This document shows positions 48,990 through 59,100 of a stretch of 64,000 nt of DNA, piece by piece. Below the pieces are notes generated by a model. The model was not told the origin of the DNA, searched no databases, and saw only the letters and a list, made by a program, of their open reading frames with translations. Every line of letters begins with the position of its first letter. The first letter of the stretch is position 1. The position numbers were made by a program, and so were the translations under genes. This DNA comes from Anolis sagrei (lineage: Eukaryota > Chordata > Lepidosauria > Squamata > Anolidae), in assembly GCF_037176765.1 (NCBI RefSeq), contig NC_090023.1, forward strand, positions 155,041,663-155,105,662, written 5' to 3'.

Positions 48990-49334
48990 GGGTAAGGGAA
49001 TAAGTGGTTCTAAGAGGGAGATACATAGTAGCAGGGAGAAGTATACATTGTATCAGAAGGTTGATCGCTTTTGAAAGAGGTATGTGGCCGCAGACCCAGT
49101 TCACATATGGGCTAATACAAATCATGTGTACGGACTACTAATAAAATAAATGAGAGTATATAAAATGGGGAATTGGCTTCTGGGGGTTTTTGCTGCCGGT
49201 GATCCATCATGGGATACTATGGAGACTTCATGGAAAGTGGGAGAAAGGAAATGATTTCATCTACTGTGCCATGGGTGTCTTTAAATCATTGGGGTGTGGG
49301 TGCCATGTTTGACAACACCCTGACAGAACAAAAA

Positions 49335-50087
49335 TACCATGCTTATTATTGATATAAAATGACTTCACACTACATAAAAAACATCAAAATTTGATGCATT
49401 TACCCATTTTGGGGAGGACTAGTTGATTAACAGGAAGACCGACATAAGGAAAAGACGTGTTTTGCTTGAAGTAAAGCATGGCTACAAATTTTGTTGATAA
49501 CCGCTGTTAGAGCATTGATAGTTATAAAATGATCCTCGTGTTGGATGACCTCCCTGGTGTTTGAGGAAGCATTCTCCTGCTTGAATAAAATAATGGAATG
49601 AGAATAATAGTGAAATACTTTCTCATCAGCCGCTGTGGATCCTGCGATATAGGAGTAAGACAGACTAACAGCCCTAAACTAAACTTGACCTGCCCAGGTT
49701 CACTCATAAGATTTCTAAAGCGTATTTCCAAAGTGGTATGTATGAGTTTTAGCATCTTTATACTGTGTAAATTCTAACCTGCATGCCTCTCTAAGTGGTT
49801 AGGTATAGCATGTATTTATATCATTTTCTTTTTGATGATCTTAATCATATCTTCTCTAGCTCTTCAACAGGTAGTCTGAGTTTGCTCATCCTCTATTTTT
49901 CAGTTTGCAATTCTCTCAGCTCGGTATTCCAAGATCTTGTGTTTACAGAGGCTCTCACTATTATATGATATGCAACATTTTATACAACCAGACCTCCACA
50001 TTTTCAGGTTTGACTTTTGCAGATTTGTTTATCAGCAAATTCAATTAAATTTTCTCTCTATAAATCTTTCAGCCTTCCAGTTTTTTG
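49335..50087. other. Intergenic, no gene
   Basis: Nothing recognised. Confidence 0.45.
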
Positions 50088-50349
50088 GTCGTGTCAGGAG
50101 CAACTTGAGAAACTGCAAGTCACTTCTGGTGTGAGAGAATTGGCCATCTGCAAGGACGTTGCCCAGGGGATGCCAGGATGATTTGATGTTTTTATCATCC
50201 TTTTTACCATCCTTCTCTCATGTCTTCGCATGAGGAGCTGGAGTCAATAGAGGGAGCTCATCCGCCTCTCCTCGGATTTGAATCTGCGACCTGTCGGTCT
50301 TTAGTCCTGCCTGCACAGGGGTTTAACCCACTGCGCCACCGGGGGCTCC
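50088..50349 (-). mobile_element. Full-length tRNA-derived SINE
   Basis: On the minus strand it reads from GGAGCCCCCGGTGGCGCAGT (A-box region) through a B-box-like block to GCTCCTGACACGAC. 262 bp. It is the reference for the broken copies at 186, 30229 and 33494. Confidence 0.9.
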
Positions 50350-50564
50350 AGTGAAACCTAGAGATTTCCTCTAGGAATCTCTAGGCCCTTTAATGTGATT
50401 TTCAGCTTCTGTCATACAGTTGCATGGGAGGAACTAAAGCTTCATAGATGTTCTCTCATGTAAAAGTAAAAATCAGAGTGGTCATTTATTTATGTATTTA
50501 TGTATCTCATCCCTAGTCCAGTACTATGGCCTACAGCTGGCTGACCTGTTGGCAGTGTATAAAA

Positions 50565-50650
50565 TATATACATTTATTATTTCGTACACTTCTATCCCGC
50601 CCTTCTCCCTACAAGGGGGACTCAGGGAGGCCTGTGTAGAGACAGAGATG
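50565..50650 (-). mobile_element. CR1/L2-type LINE 3' end fragment
   Basis: TATCCCGCCCTTCTCCCTAC and GGGGGACTCAGGGAGGCC, the reversed LINE end, just before the candidate gene C leader exon. Confidence 0.6.
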
Positions 50651-50890
50651 CCCCTAAATGTAGACCACTCTGTTCCCACCTTTTATTCTCCCACACCATG
50701 GGCTCAAAATAGAGCCCCAGGTAAGGACCTGCTCCTTACTGAAGTGGGGATTACCATAAAATAAATTAGACTGTTGTTGTTCTCATGGATTTCTGGAAGA
50801 GTCACTTTCACGTAATCTTCTGTGTCAAGAGAATGTGAGCTTCAACAACTAAAGGTTAATCTCATGTTCTTTCTCTGTCTGAACCAACAG

Positions 50891-50919
50891 GAAGACACCT
50901 GAAGGAGCTCTCTGCACAG
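50891..50919 (+). other. Candidate 5' UTR exon of gene C
   Basis: A good acceptor (pyrimidine-rich tract ending CAACAG) and a donor (CACAG|GTGAAC) bracket 29 nt of non-repeat DNA about 2.3 kb before the SP-A start exon, whose own acceptor is at 53184. Mammalian SFTPA genes have several short untranslated leader exons. Without RNA data this is only a suggestion. Confidence 0.25.
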
Positions 50920-51217
50920 GTGAACACTTTGTTCTGTTCATTCAACACAAAGCCAAAGGTATCACTTCCCTGGAATCTGACAATACCCTTGAACTTTGAA
51001 TCTCCCCACTATGTGAGAAATGTGCAGGTGCTAATTGGCCCTTGAGGCACATGATTACGTCAAGTGACTCAGAAAACTATGTGCAAATACAGGAGTGGTC
51101 AGCACAAAACCAAATCTTATGTATTTTCATAGCCTTCGTCATAACTACTTAAGCTGAAGTTATCAGCTTGATTCATTTGTGACTGGAAAGTGATGAAAAG
51201 TGTTCTTTCTTGGGATA

Positions 51218-51610
51218 ACCATGCATTTATTATTATTTATATACTTCATTCCTACCCCGCCTTTCTCAATCCCAGAGGGGACTCAAGGCAGTTTACAAAT
51301 CTGGCAAAAATTTAATGCCACACAGATAAACAATAAAACACATATCCTCAAAATATAAAACAAACTAAACATATAAGCAATTAAAATACACATCAATCAA
51401 TCAATCAAGCAGATTAAAAACCATATAAAATGCCGAGTCATGATCTCACATCCAAAATCGTTTTCCAAAATCCATAGTCCGTTATCCAAGCCGTTAAAGT
51501 CTCATTTCGTAGTTTCCTATTCACCAAACGCCTGTGTAAAAAGCCAGGTCTTAAGTTTTGCATGCCACTCTGGTCACATTTGGAATAAGAAATTCAAAAT
51601 AACTATAACT
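51218..51610 (-). mobile_element. CR1/L2-type LINE 3' end
   Basis: ACCCCGCCTTTCTCAATCCC then AGGGGACTCAAGGCAGTTTA and a decayed 3' UTR and RT tail. Confidence 0.65.
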
Positions 51611-51614
51611 TTAT

Positions 51615-53184
51615 TTTTCAGTATGACGGGAAAATATGATAGCAGATAGAGTCGAAAAAATAATGGCACCCTTTCAGACTGCATGTGGCTAAATCATTTA
51701 CAATTACTCCCCAAAACGTCACCATTGACAAACATTCTTTTTGCATCCTGAAATAAATCACAATGAAGGTAGGTTTTTATAAACTATTAATTGCAGAAAT
51801 ATTTCACAGGGAAATGCATTAATAAGTTATAATCTATAGATAGTATCTATTGCATCAATTGTAAATGTATATGGGTCACAGTTTAATCTGCTACCTCATG
51901 ACTCTACCATCCTAAGACTTCATCAGAAAGCCCAGGCAAAGCCTCCTGTCACCCCACACACAGCTCCCTTTCCACAACACTTTCCCTATCACATGGGGAA
52001 AGCGTCACACTCACGGACATGCCCTATGCTGACTCCATTAAAGCTAACAAAACACGGGAAACATCCCATGTTAGGGGGAAATCATTCGGTTATGCTTTCA
52101 AAGCCAGTTTCGGCTGGGGCCTCCATCGGATATTATACAATGTCATGTGATTTCTAGTGTTGGGCTCCATCCACTAGATGATGAGGTCACTATTATGTTC
52201 AAATGCACGGCCTTTTCCAAGTAAGTGGAGAGGTGAATCATATCCAGGTTTTAGTCTAAATGTAAGGGGCCCATTCAAGGTCCTGACTCTTATCTCCAAA
52301 ATACATTCAGAACTTTATATGGCAAAAGTTTTGACATGCAACTCTGACATACAAGCTGCAAGCCATCAACATTACAGTTGGTAGATATGTTCCCTAGCTA
52401 TTTTTTTTCTTAATCCTAGCACTTGCTCCTGATTCTCTTCAAATATGTGCTCATATTTTGACCATGAATTCATGGTTGTCTACAAAATGATACAAGACAA
52501 TCCTCATATGCAGGTGATGCCTTGTTTTCTCGTTCCTTGCGAGTGCAGCACGTACCCTACCATGAATAACTGCCAACTTGATGAAGATTTCTGGTAAGCC
52601 TAAGAATTACATTTTGTGAAAGAACTCTTTTGCCCTCCAAATATGATTGTGTTTCTCCTTTAATAGGCAGATACCATCATCATAGGGTCCTTCATAGCAT
52701 TTGAAGTACTTCCTGAGAAATGCGTAAGTGAAACAAAGATTCATTCAAACCCACTCTTATCAAACTTACATCTCATTTCAGAAGTGTGTATCAAATTTCC
52801 ACTTAATTATGAAACTACTCATGTCCCAAAACTGTATAAATTCAATTATTTGAAATGCTACTTTCAGGCCATTGCAGAATGGAAGAGTAAGCTAATCTCA
52901 GAAATACTAGCATGACTTCAATTTGCATTTCGCTATCGGCTTTACCAGCTGGAACTGCTATTATTATATTTCCTTAGAACACCTTGCATTGTCACTGTTT
53001 CGGTTTGCACTGCTGAGTTCTAGAAATTATTATTTCTGTTTTGCTCTTGTTACAGTTGAGCATAACTCAGTCAGTGCAGCCAATTGTTTTTCCAAAATAA
53101 GAACTAGTCGGTTTTGATATATTTCAGTGGGTATTACTCATGAAGGAATCATGCTGGTCAACTTAAATATTTATTCTTTTTCAG
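51615..53184. other. Upstream of gene C, no gene
   Basis: Contains the dispersed repeat at about 51960-52150 (minus). I see no TATA box or other promoter that I can defend. Confidence 0.4.
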
Positions 53185-53194
53185 CTGGTCAGAA
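53185..53194 (+). other. Gene C: 5' UTR part of first coding exon
   Basis: The acceptor TTCTTTTTCAG ends at 53184, 10 nt before the ATG. This mirrors genes A and B, whose start exons also open just behind an acceptor. Confidence 0.55.
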
Positions 53195-56100
53195 ATGAAG
53201 CTGTTGCGCCAGTTGTTTTATGTGGCAGTGTTCATAGCCCTTTGCTCTCCATGTCTTGGAGAAGACAAATGTGCTGGACTTCCAGGAATCCCAGGGACTC
53301 CAGGGGCTAACGGGGTGCCTGGAAGAGATGGACGGGATGGCATGAAAGGTGATCCAGGACCACCAGGTAAATATTTAATGTACAAAATCTTGTATTTCAA
53401 AATGAATTTAGCACTCAGGCCCCATTTACACTGCCATATAATGCAATTTCAGAGTGCTGTTAAACTGCCATATAGCTGCACTGAACTGCATTATATGGCA
53501 GTATAGATGGAGCCTCACACTGTACTTCCACGTTGCTATTCAGATAGGTCTTTGGAATCCATATTTGTTTAAAATGCAAGATCTTGTTTCATTTTATCTA
53601 TTTGTTTTAATTTTACTGTAACCTGTTTGAATGTTTATTAATTATTATAAAATAAATATGTATATAAATAAATAATATTGTGGTTAATCTCCTTGAGTAC
53701 TACAGGAAAGAGTATATGGGTAAAATATAAATGTAAGAAATTAAAGTTGGACCCATCCAAACTATTGCAAAAAAAAAGGCAAGATGTCTTTCAGGAGAAA
53801 GTTTAGTTAGGACTTCCTAGAAAAGTATTCTCAATCCACGTGGACCTTTCCAGCCAGCATGGATGGGAGGGATGATGAAGCAAGCTGGGTGGGAAGTTTG
53901 ATTGATAAACATTCATGTTTGATAATGCTGAAGAAAACCGGTCAAGTTAGATATCTTCTTTGAATAGATACGTCTTCTTCCATTTTATAAGATACAGCGT
54001 TCCAAAAATGTTACCGTTCAATTGTAAAAGCTTTGTACTCTCCCTTCTCACCAAGAGGGGCATTTAATTGGAAAAAGAAATCTAGGCACCCTATTTTTGT
54101 GTCCCATACAAATAAAAATGAAATAAAAAGCCTAGTCTTAAGGGCAGCGGTTCTCAACCTGTAGCCCCCAGATATTTTGACCTTCAACTCCCGGAAATTC
54201 TAACAGCTGGTAAACTGGCTGGAATTACTGGGAGTTGTAGGCCAAAACACTAGGACCCACAGGTTGAGAACCACTACTCTAGGGGGAGAGGAATAAAATA
54301 TTTATGTTTGTGCTAGAAATTGCCTCTAAATGTTCTGCTAGACACCTGATTATGGATCAATTGGATTACAAAAATTAAGGGGGAGAATATAACTTTGTAT
54401 TTTGTGACATCTGCATTGTCTATTTAAAAAAAAAACTATGGGCCATGATTTAAAGTTGTAGATTTAATTGATAACACTTCCACGCAGACTGCCCCAAACT
54501 CATATCTGTCCCAATCTGAGCCTTCATTTGTACATTATTGCAGTGACAAAAAGACTATTTCTGCATCCCATATCTCGCCTGTAATATATTGATTACTACA
54601 AAACAAACTGAAAGGAAAGTAATCCACCAGACATGTTGCAATCCATTGACATATCACCAGGATTCACTGCCTAATGACAATGGTTAAAATGGCACAGTAC
54701 GGGCATTCCTGGAGTTACAAACATCTGATTTATATACGACTCTTGATTACAAATATGGGTGGTGGTGCTAGGTGGACCCAGAAGTCCTTTTGTAGTATTT
54801 GAAAATTTTTCAGGATTTACATGAACAGGTACAAATAATTATGTTACGGAATGCAAATTTTAGTTTTGGTTAGTATGGTGTAGGATTAGAGTCACTCTGA
54901 GATTTTTACTGCTATCTCTATTCTCATTAGAAAGATTTAATATTGCTTCCTGCCCCGAGACAACAGAAAGTTCCTACCCCTTGGAAGGGAAATTCACCTG
55001 TAAAAGTTATCATAGGGAAAGGGTTATTTTTTTCTGCAACCACTCAAATTTTTTGAAGTTCAATTGTCACAGGAACAGAATATGAAGTGAAATTTTCTGG
55101 ACAAGGGCACAGACAGCAAAACAAATGTCAGAGGGGTATTAACCCTTCCCCATGCGATCCAAAGCTCTCTATCTAGCTATCTATCTATTTATAGCTGGAG
55201 TTACATTTAAAATGTACTTGTTCTGACTTACTTACAAATTCAACTTATGAACAAACCTACAGAACCTATCTTGTTCATAACCTGTCTGTTCATAGATAAT
55301 GAACTTTGTTCATGCTTGTTAGTCACACATGATTTACAGAGCTTGTTTAATGGAGAAATTAGGGCTGGGCGGTTTCGTTTCGTTAATTCGTAATTCGTTA
55401 ATAATTCGTTAATTTTTTCAATTACAAAATGATAACGAACCATTCTGGAGCAATTATTAAAAAAACGAATTTTCAAAAATGTTTTGTAAATGCTTCGTAT
55501 TTCGATATTGTATTCGTTTCGTTATTGTTTTGAGGTCGTTTCGTTATTATTTCCGCATGTCTGGGCCAGTTTTATGGTTTAATTAGTGAAAAAAAATTAT
55601 AATATCACACCAACAGTCAACAACAGAGGGAGAGGGAAGCTTCAGAAGGTTTTGGAGGTTTTTTAGCATATTTCGCAGTCGCGTCCGCCATTAACGAATC
55701 GATTCGTTATTGTTTCGGAAATCGATTCGTTAATTTTTTACCATTTACGAAATTTCGTAAATATCAAACTTTTTAAAAGGAAAATTTTGTAATTATTTTA
55801 AATATCGAAACAAAAAAAAACCCCAAATACAAATCGATTTTAGAAACAAATTTTTCCGTTGTTACCCAGGCCTAGGAGAAATCTTATAAACAATATTGTT
55901 AGTTTTTCGTATCCAGCAAATTAAATAGTATCCAACAATTTAGTAGGTTGTGCTTATGTTTTAAGCTACATTATCATCTATTGATATTTTCAGGGGAGAT
56001 TTCTACCAGTAGAATACTCTCACATTTCATTATCCCAAGAAGATCAATGCAGAATATTTCAGCTATTAAAATTTCCAAAGTAATCTGCCTTCTTGAGATT

Positions 56101-59100
56101 ATTTTTATCCTCTCAGTTTTTTCCTATGATCATTACTCAGGAGAATATTTTTATTACAATTCTATTGTGGTTTTTCCCCCTTTTAGGTCCTATGGGCCCC
56201 CCTAATGGCCTGACAGGTGCTCCTGGAAGAGATGGACTTCCTGGCCCACAAGGATTGAAAGGTGAACCAGGAGAGAAGGGAGAGCCTGGACCAGAAGGTA
56301 AAACATGGAGGCTGTTGTACAACTGCTTGTTTGCATTATATAATAAACTACTAGTGAGAAAATATGTAAAGGATATTGGAGTGGGGGAGGACCAATGACA
56401 TTTGTCTGCTGAGATAACTGTTCCTGTCAAGAGAAGTTGGAAAGGGGAATTCTGAAAATCCTGATGAGGTCTGTATTAAGCAAAGACCCAACTCATTCAA
56501 GGCACTTCGGGTAGATCTCCAAAAGTGGAGCACAAGACAGTTTACTGAAAATATGTATGAAATAATGGACTCCATCAGAGAGAATAATTTATCCACCATC
56601 ATAGGACCTCATCAGATTATCTTTTTTCGTGTCCTAGGACTCTTGGAGGACATGAGAAGCACGGAGCCATCAGATGACATAGAGCTCCTTCCGGCAGGGC
56701 TCCGTGCTTCTAGCGTCCTGCAAGCATCGTAGGATGCTGTCCAGAGAATATGGGAGTCTTCCCATCTTCTCATAGGAAAGAACAGGATGAACATGGGGGA
56801 AGCCAGGTAACGACACCCCATACCCCCCCCCCCCCCCGGGTAGGATAGGTGAGGGGACGATGTGGCCAATGCAGGATTCAGGGCAAAGAGATTTTACAGA
56901 ATGTTGCCATAGCAGCTACATTCGAATTGTAGTGCTATAATTACATAGTGTGAAAAAGGCCCTTATCTCTGAAGTGTTCAGCTGTATGGTAAGAGTTCAG
57001 AGCTGGCTAAAAGCTGTCTTCCACCTGATATATCTAAATATTTCATATACAATAATGTAACTCTTTCACTCCATGACAAGCAAGATCACTGTGTCCTGTA
57101 AACAAGTCATGCAAATGTCTATTGCGTGAGGATTTCACCCATGACTCATTATAAAAGTCAATAACTGCATCTTCACTGTAGAATTAATATGGTTTGACAC
57201 CATATTAACTACCAAACTCATTGTTATTAAATGATGGGATTTGTAGTTTGGTAAGACGCGAGCTCTCTTTGGTTCAGAAGGCTCAAGACCTGCTAAAACT
57301 GCAATTCCCGTGATTTCATAGCATTTAGCCATGGCATTTAAAGTGGTGTTAAACTGCATTAATTCTACAATGTAGATGCAGCCAAAAGATGCTTAGCAAT
57401 GCAAAGGCAGTAGCAGGTCCGTAGCCAGGATTTCAATTCGGGGGAGGGGCTGAGTTTGTTTCGGGGGGGCTGAGTCCGAGTGAAAGAGGGTCTACCCTAG
57501 CAAACCTTTTGTATCGTTACCCCAATACCCCCATGCATATGGGATATATTGAGTAGGGTAATCAGATCATGATATGAACAAACATAACAGTTTAAATAAT
57601 GCACCAGTAAGGCCTTTTCGTGAACCACCATGAGAATTTGGGGGGGGGGGGCTGAAGCCCCCAAGCTTCCCCCCCCCCCCCCCCCCCCCGTCTACATGCC
57701 TGAGTAGTAGGAAAAGAGAGAGACTGTTTTTTCAATTGACAGACTCAATCAAGAAAGCCACAGCACTGAGTTACCGGGACTCCAACAAGGCTGATGGTGA
57801 TAGGGTGACTTGGAGGGATCATCTTCATAGGAACACCATAGGTTTGAGGACTTGATCACATAAAGCCACCATTCCACATTAGCCATGTGATAGATATGTA
57901 TCAGGAAGATCACCTGTGATATTACACCTTTCTTCATTTGCACAAATGCACCAATTTGCCAGTCTGTGGCCCTACAATGTCTCTTCTATGTACCATAGTA
58001 TCCTTGCCTTCCTGTACTTCTGGTGCTCCGAAATTTACTTAGAACAATTCTGCATGTTCAGCAATTAATAATGAAAGGGAAAATATGTCTGTAAAATATT
58101 AAATAAACATAAAGCACACTGATAGGGAATAGGGAATGAGAGAGTGAATTGACTTTACTGTTGACATGCTGTCACAGAACTGGAATTGATTCATCATACA
58201 AGGTAGGTGATGGGAATATTGTAGAATTGTGAGCTATTGACGTGTTTTGCCCATCATATACCACTGCCAGTCCACCTTGCATAGAAAAGGTGGACTGGCA
58301 GTGGGATGCACAAAATGTTTCCCTGCATTGTGTGAAAAAGTCCAACTGACTTTACAGCAATTAACAAAATATTCTTGCTACATACACACTTTTAAATGCC
58401 TTTAAAAGAAGATTAGACTTCATTGAGATCACAGGTTATAAATGAAATTGGTGGAGTCCTACACATACACTCTCCAATATATAAAACTCTCCAATATATT
58501 AAAAAAGTGGTAGTCCCATGGGTATTTCTTCTGGCTTAAAACATTAAGAAATGTCAAAAATTGCTTTATGTTTATTAAGCTCTTGAAACAGCCTCTTGAA
58601 GTTAGGCTGCAATGTAGTTCTGGGAATCCATAAATGGTCATTGATGAATTTCCAATTATCATTGATAAATTGGACTAAAAGATTATTAAGTGATCATTGA
58701 TAAACTGATGTGAATTATTCTTTGCTGAATTTGCTTTGTACTTTGTCCCTATGGTATTTACACCAAATATATTAACTCTCTTTTTCTATTAATATGCAGG
58801 CCGGCCTGCTTTTCTTGATCCGGAAGTGCAGGAAATCCTTCGCAGTTTGAATCAAAGAATCTTGAGACTTGAAGGAGGTAAACACTTTGTGAATTCCTTT
58901 GCTCTTTATCCTTTCTAATCCTTTTGAAATAATATATACAAACTTCATATGAAACTGTACTTACCCCTCTTGAGTAAGTTTGGCTAGAGACAATACCGTA
59001 TTTACTCAAGTCTAGTGTGTCACTGATTGTAATGCTCACCTCAATTTTCAAACGCCTGGGGGGGGGGGGGAGATTTGCTGGCAAATGTAATGTGCCTATT

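Larger units (their letters stand above)
47410..49325 (-). mobile_element. LTR-like fossil, copy 2, carrying younger insertions
   Basis: Ends match those of 3990-5052 in the same orientation. It is about twice as long because it holds a hAT copy (48651-48989), a MITE (48046-48190) and other sequence. The family is uncertain and the copy is degraded. Confidence 0.35.

Noticed and set aside
50891-50958. Relic collectin neck exon (RHLKELSAQVNTLF-like translation)
   Set aside because: The translation loosely resembles an MBL neck, but the heptad is weak, the phase at the right edge does not fit the family, and no CRD or collagen exon lies nearby.
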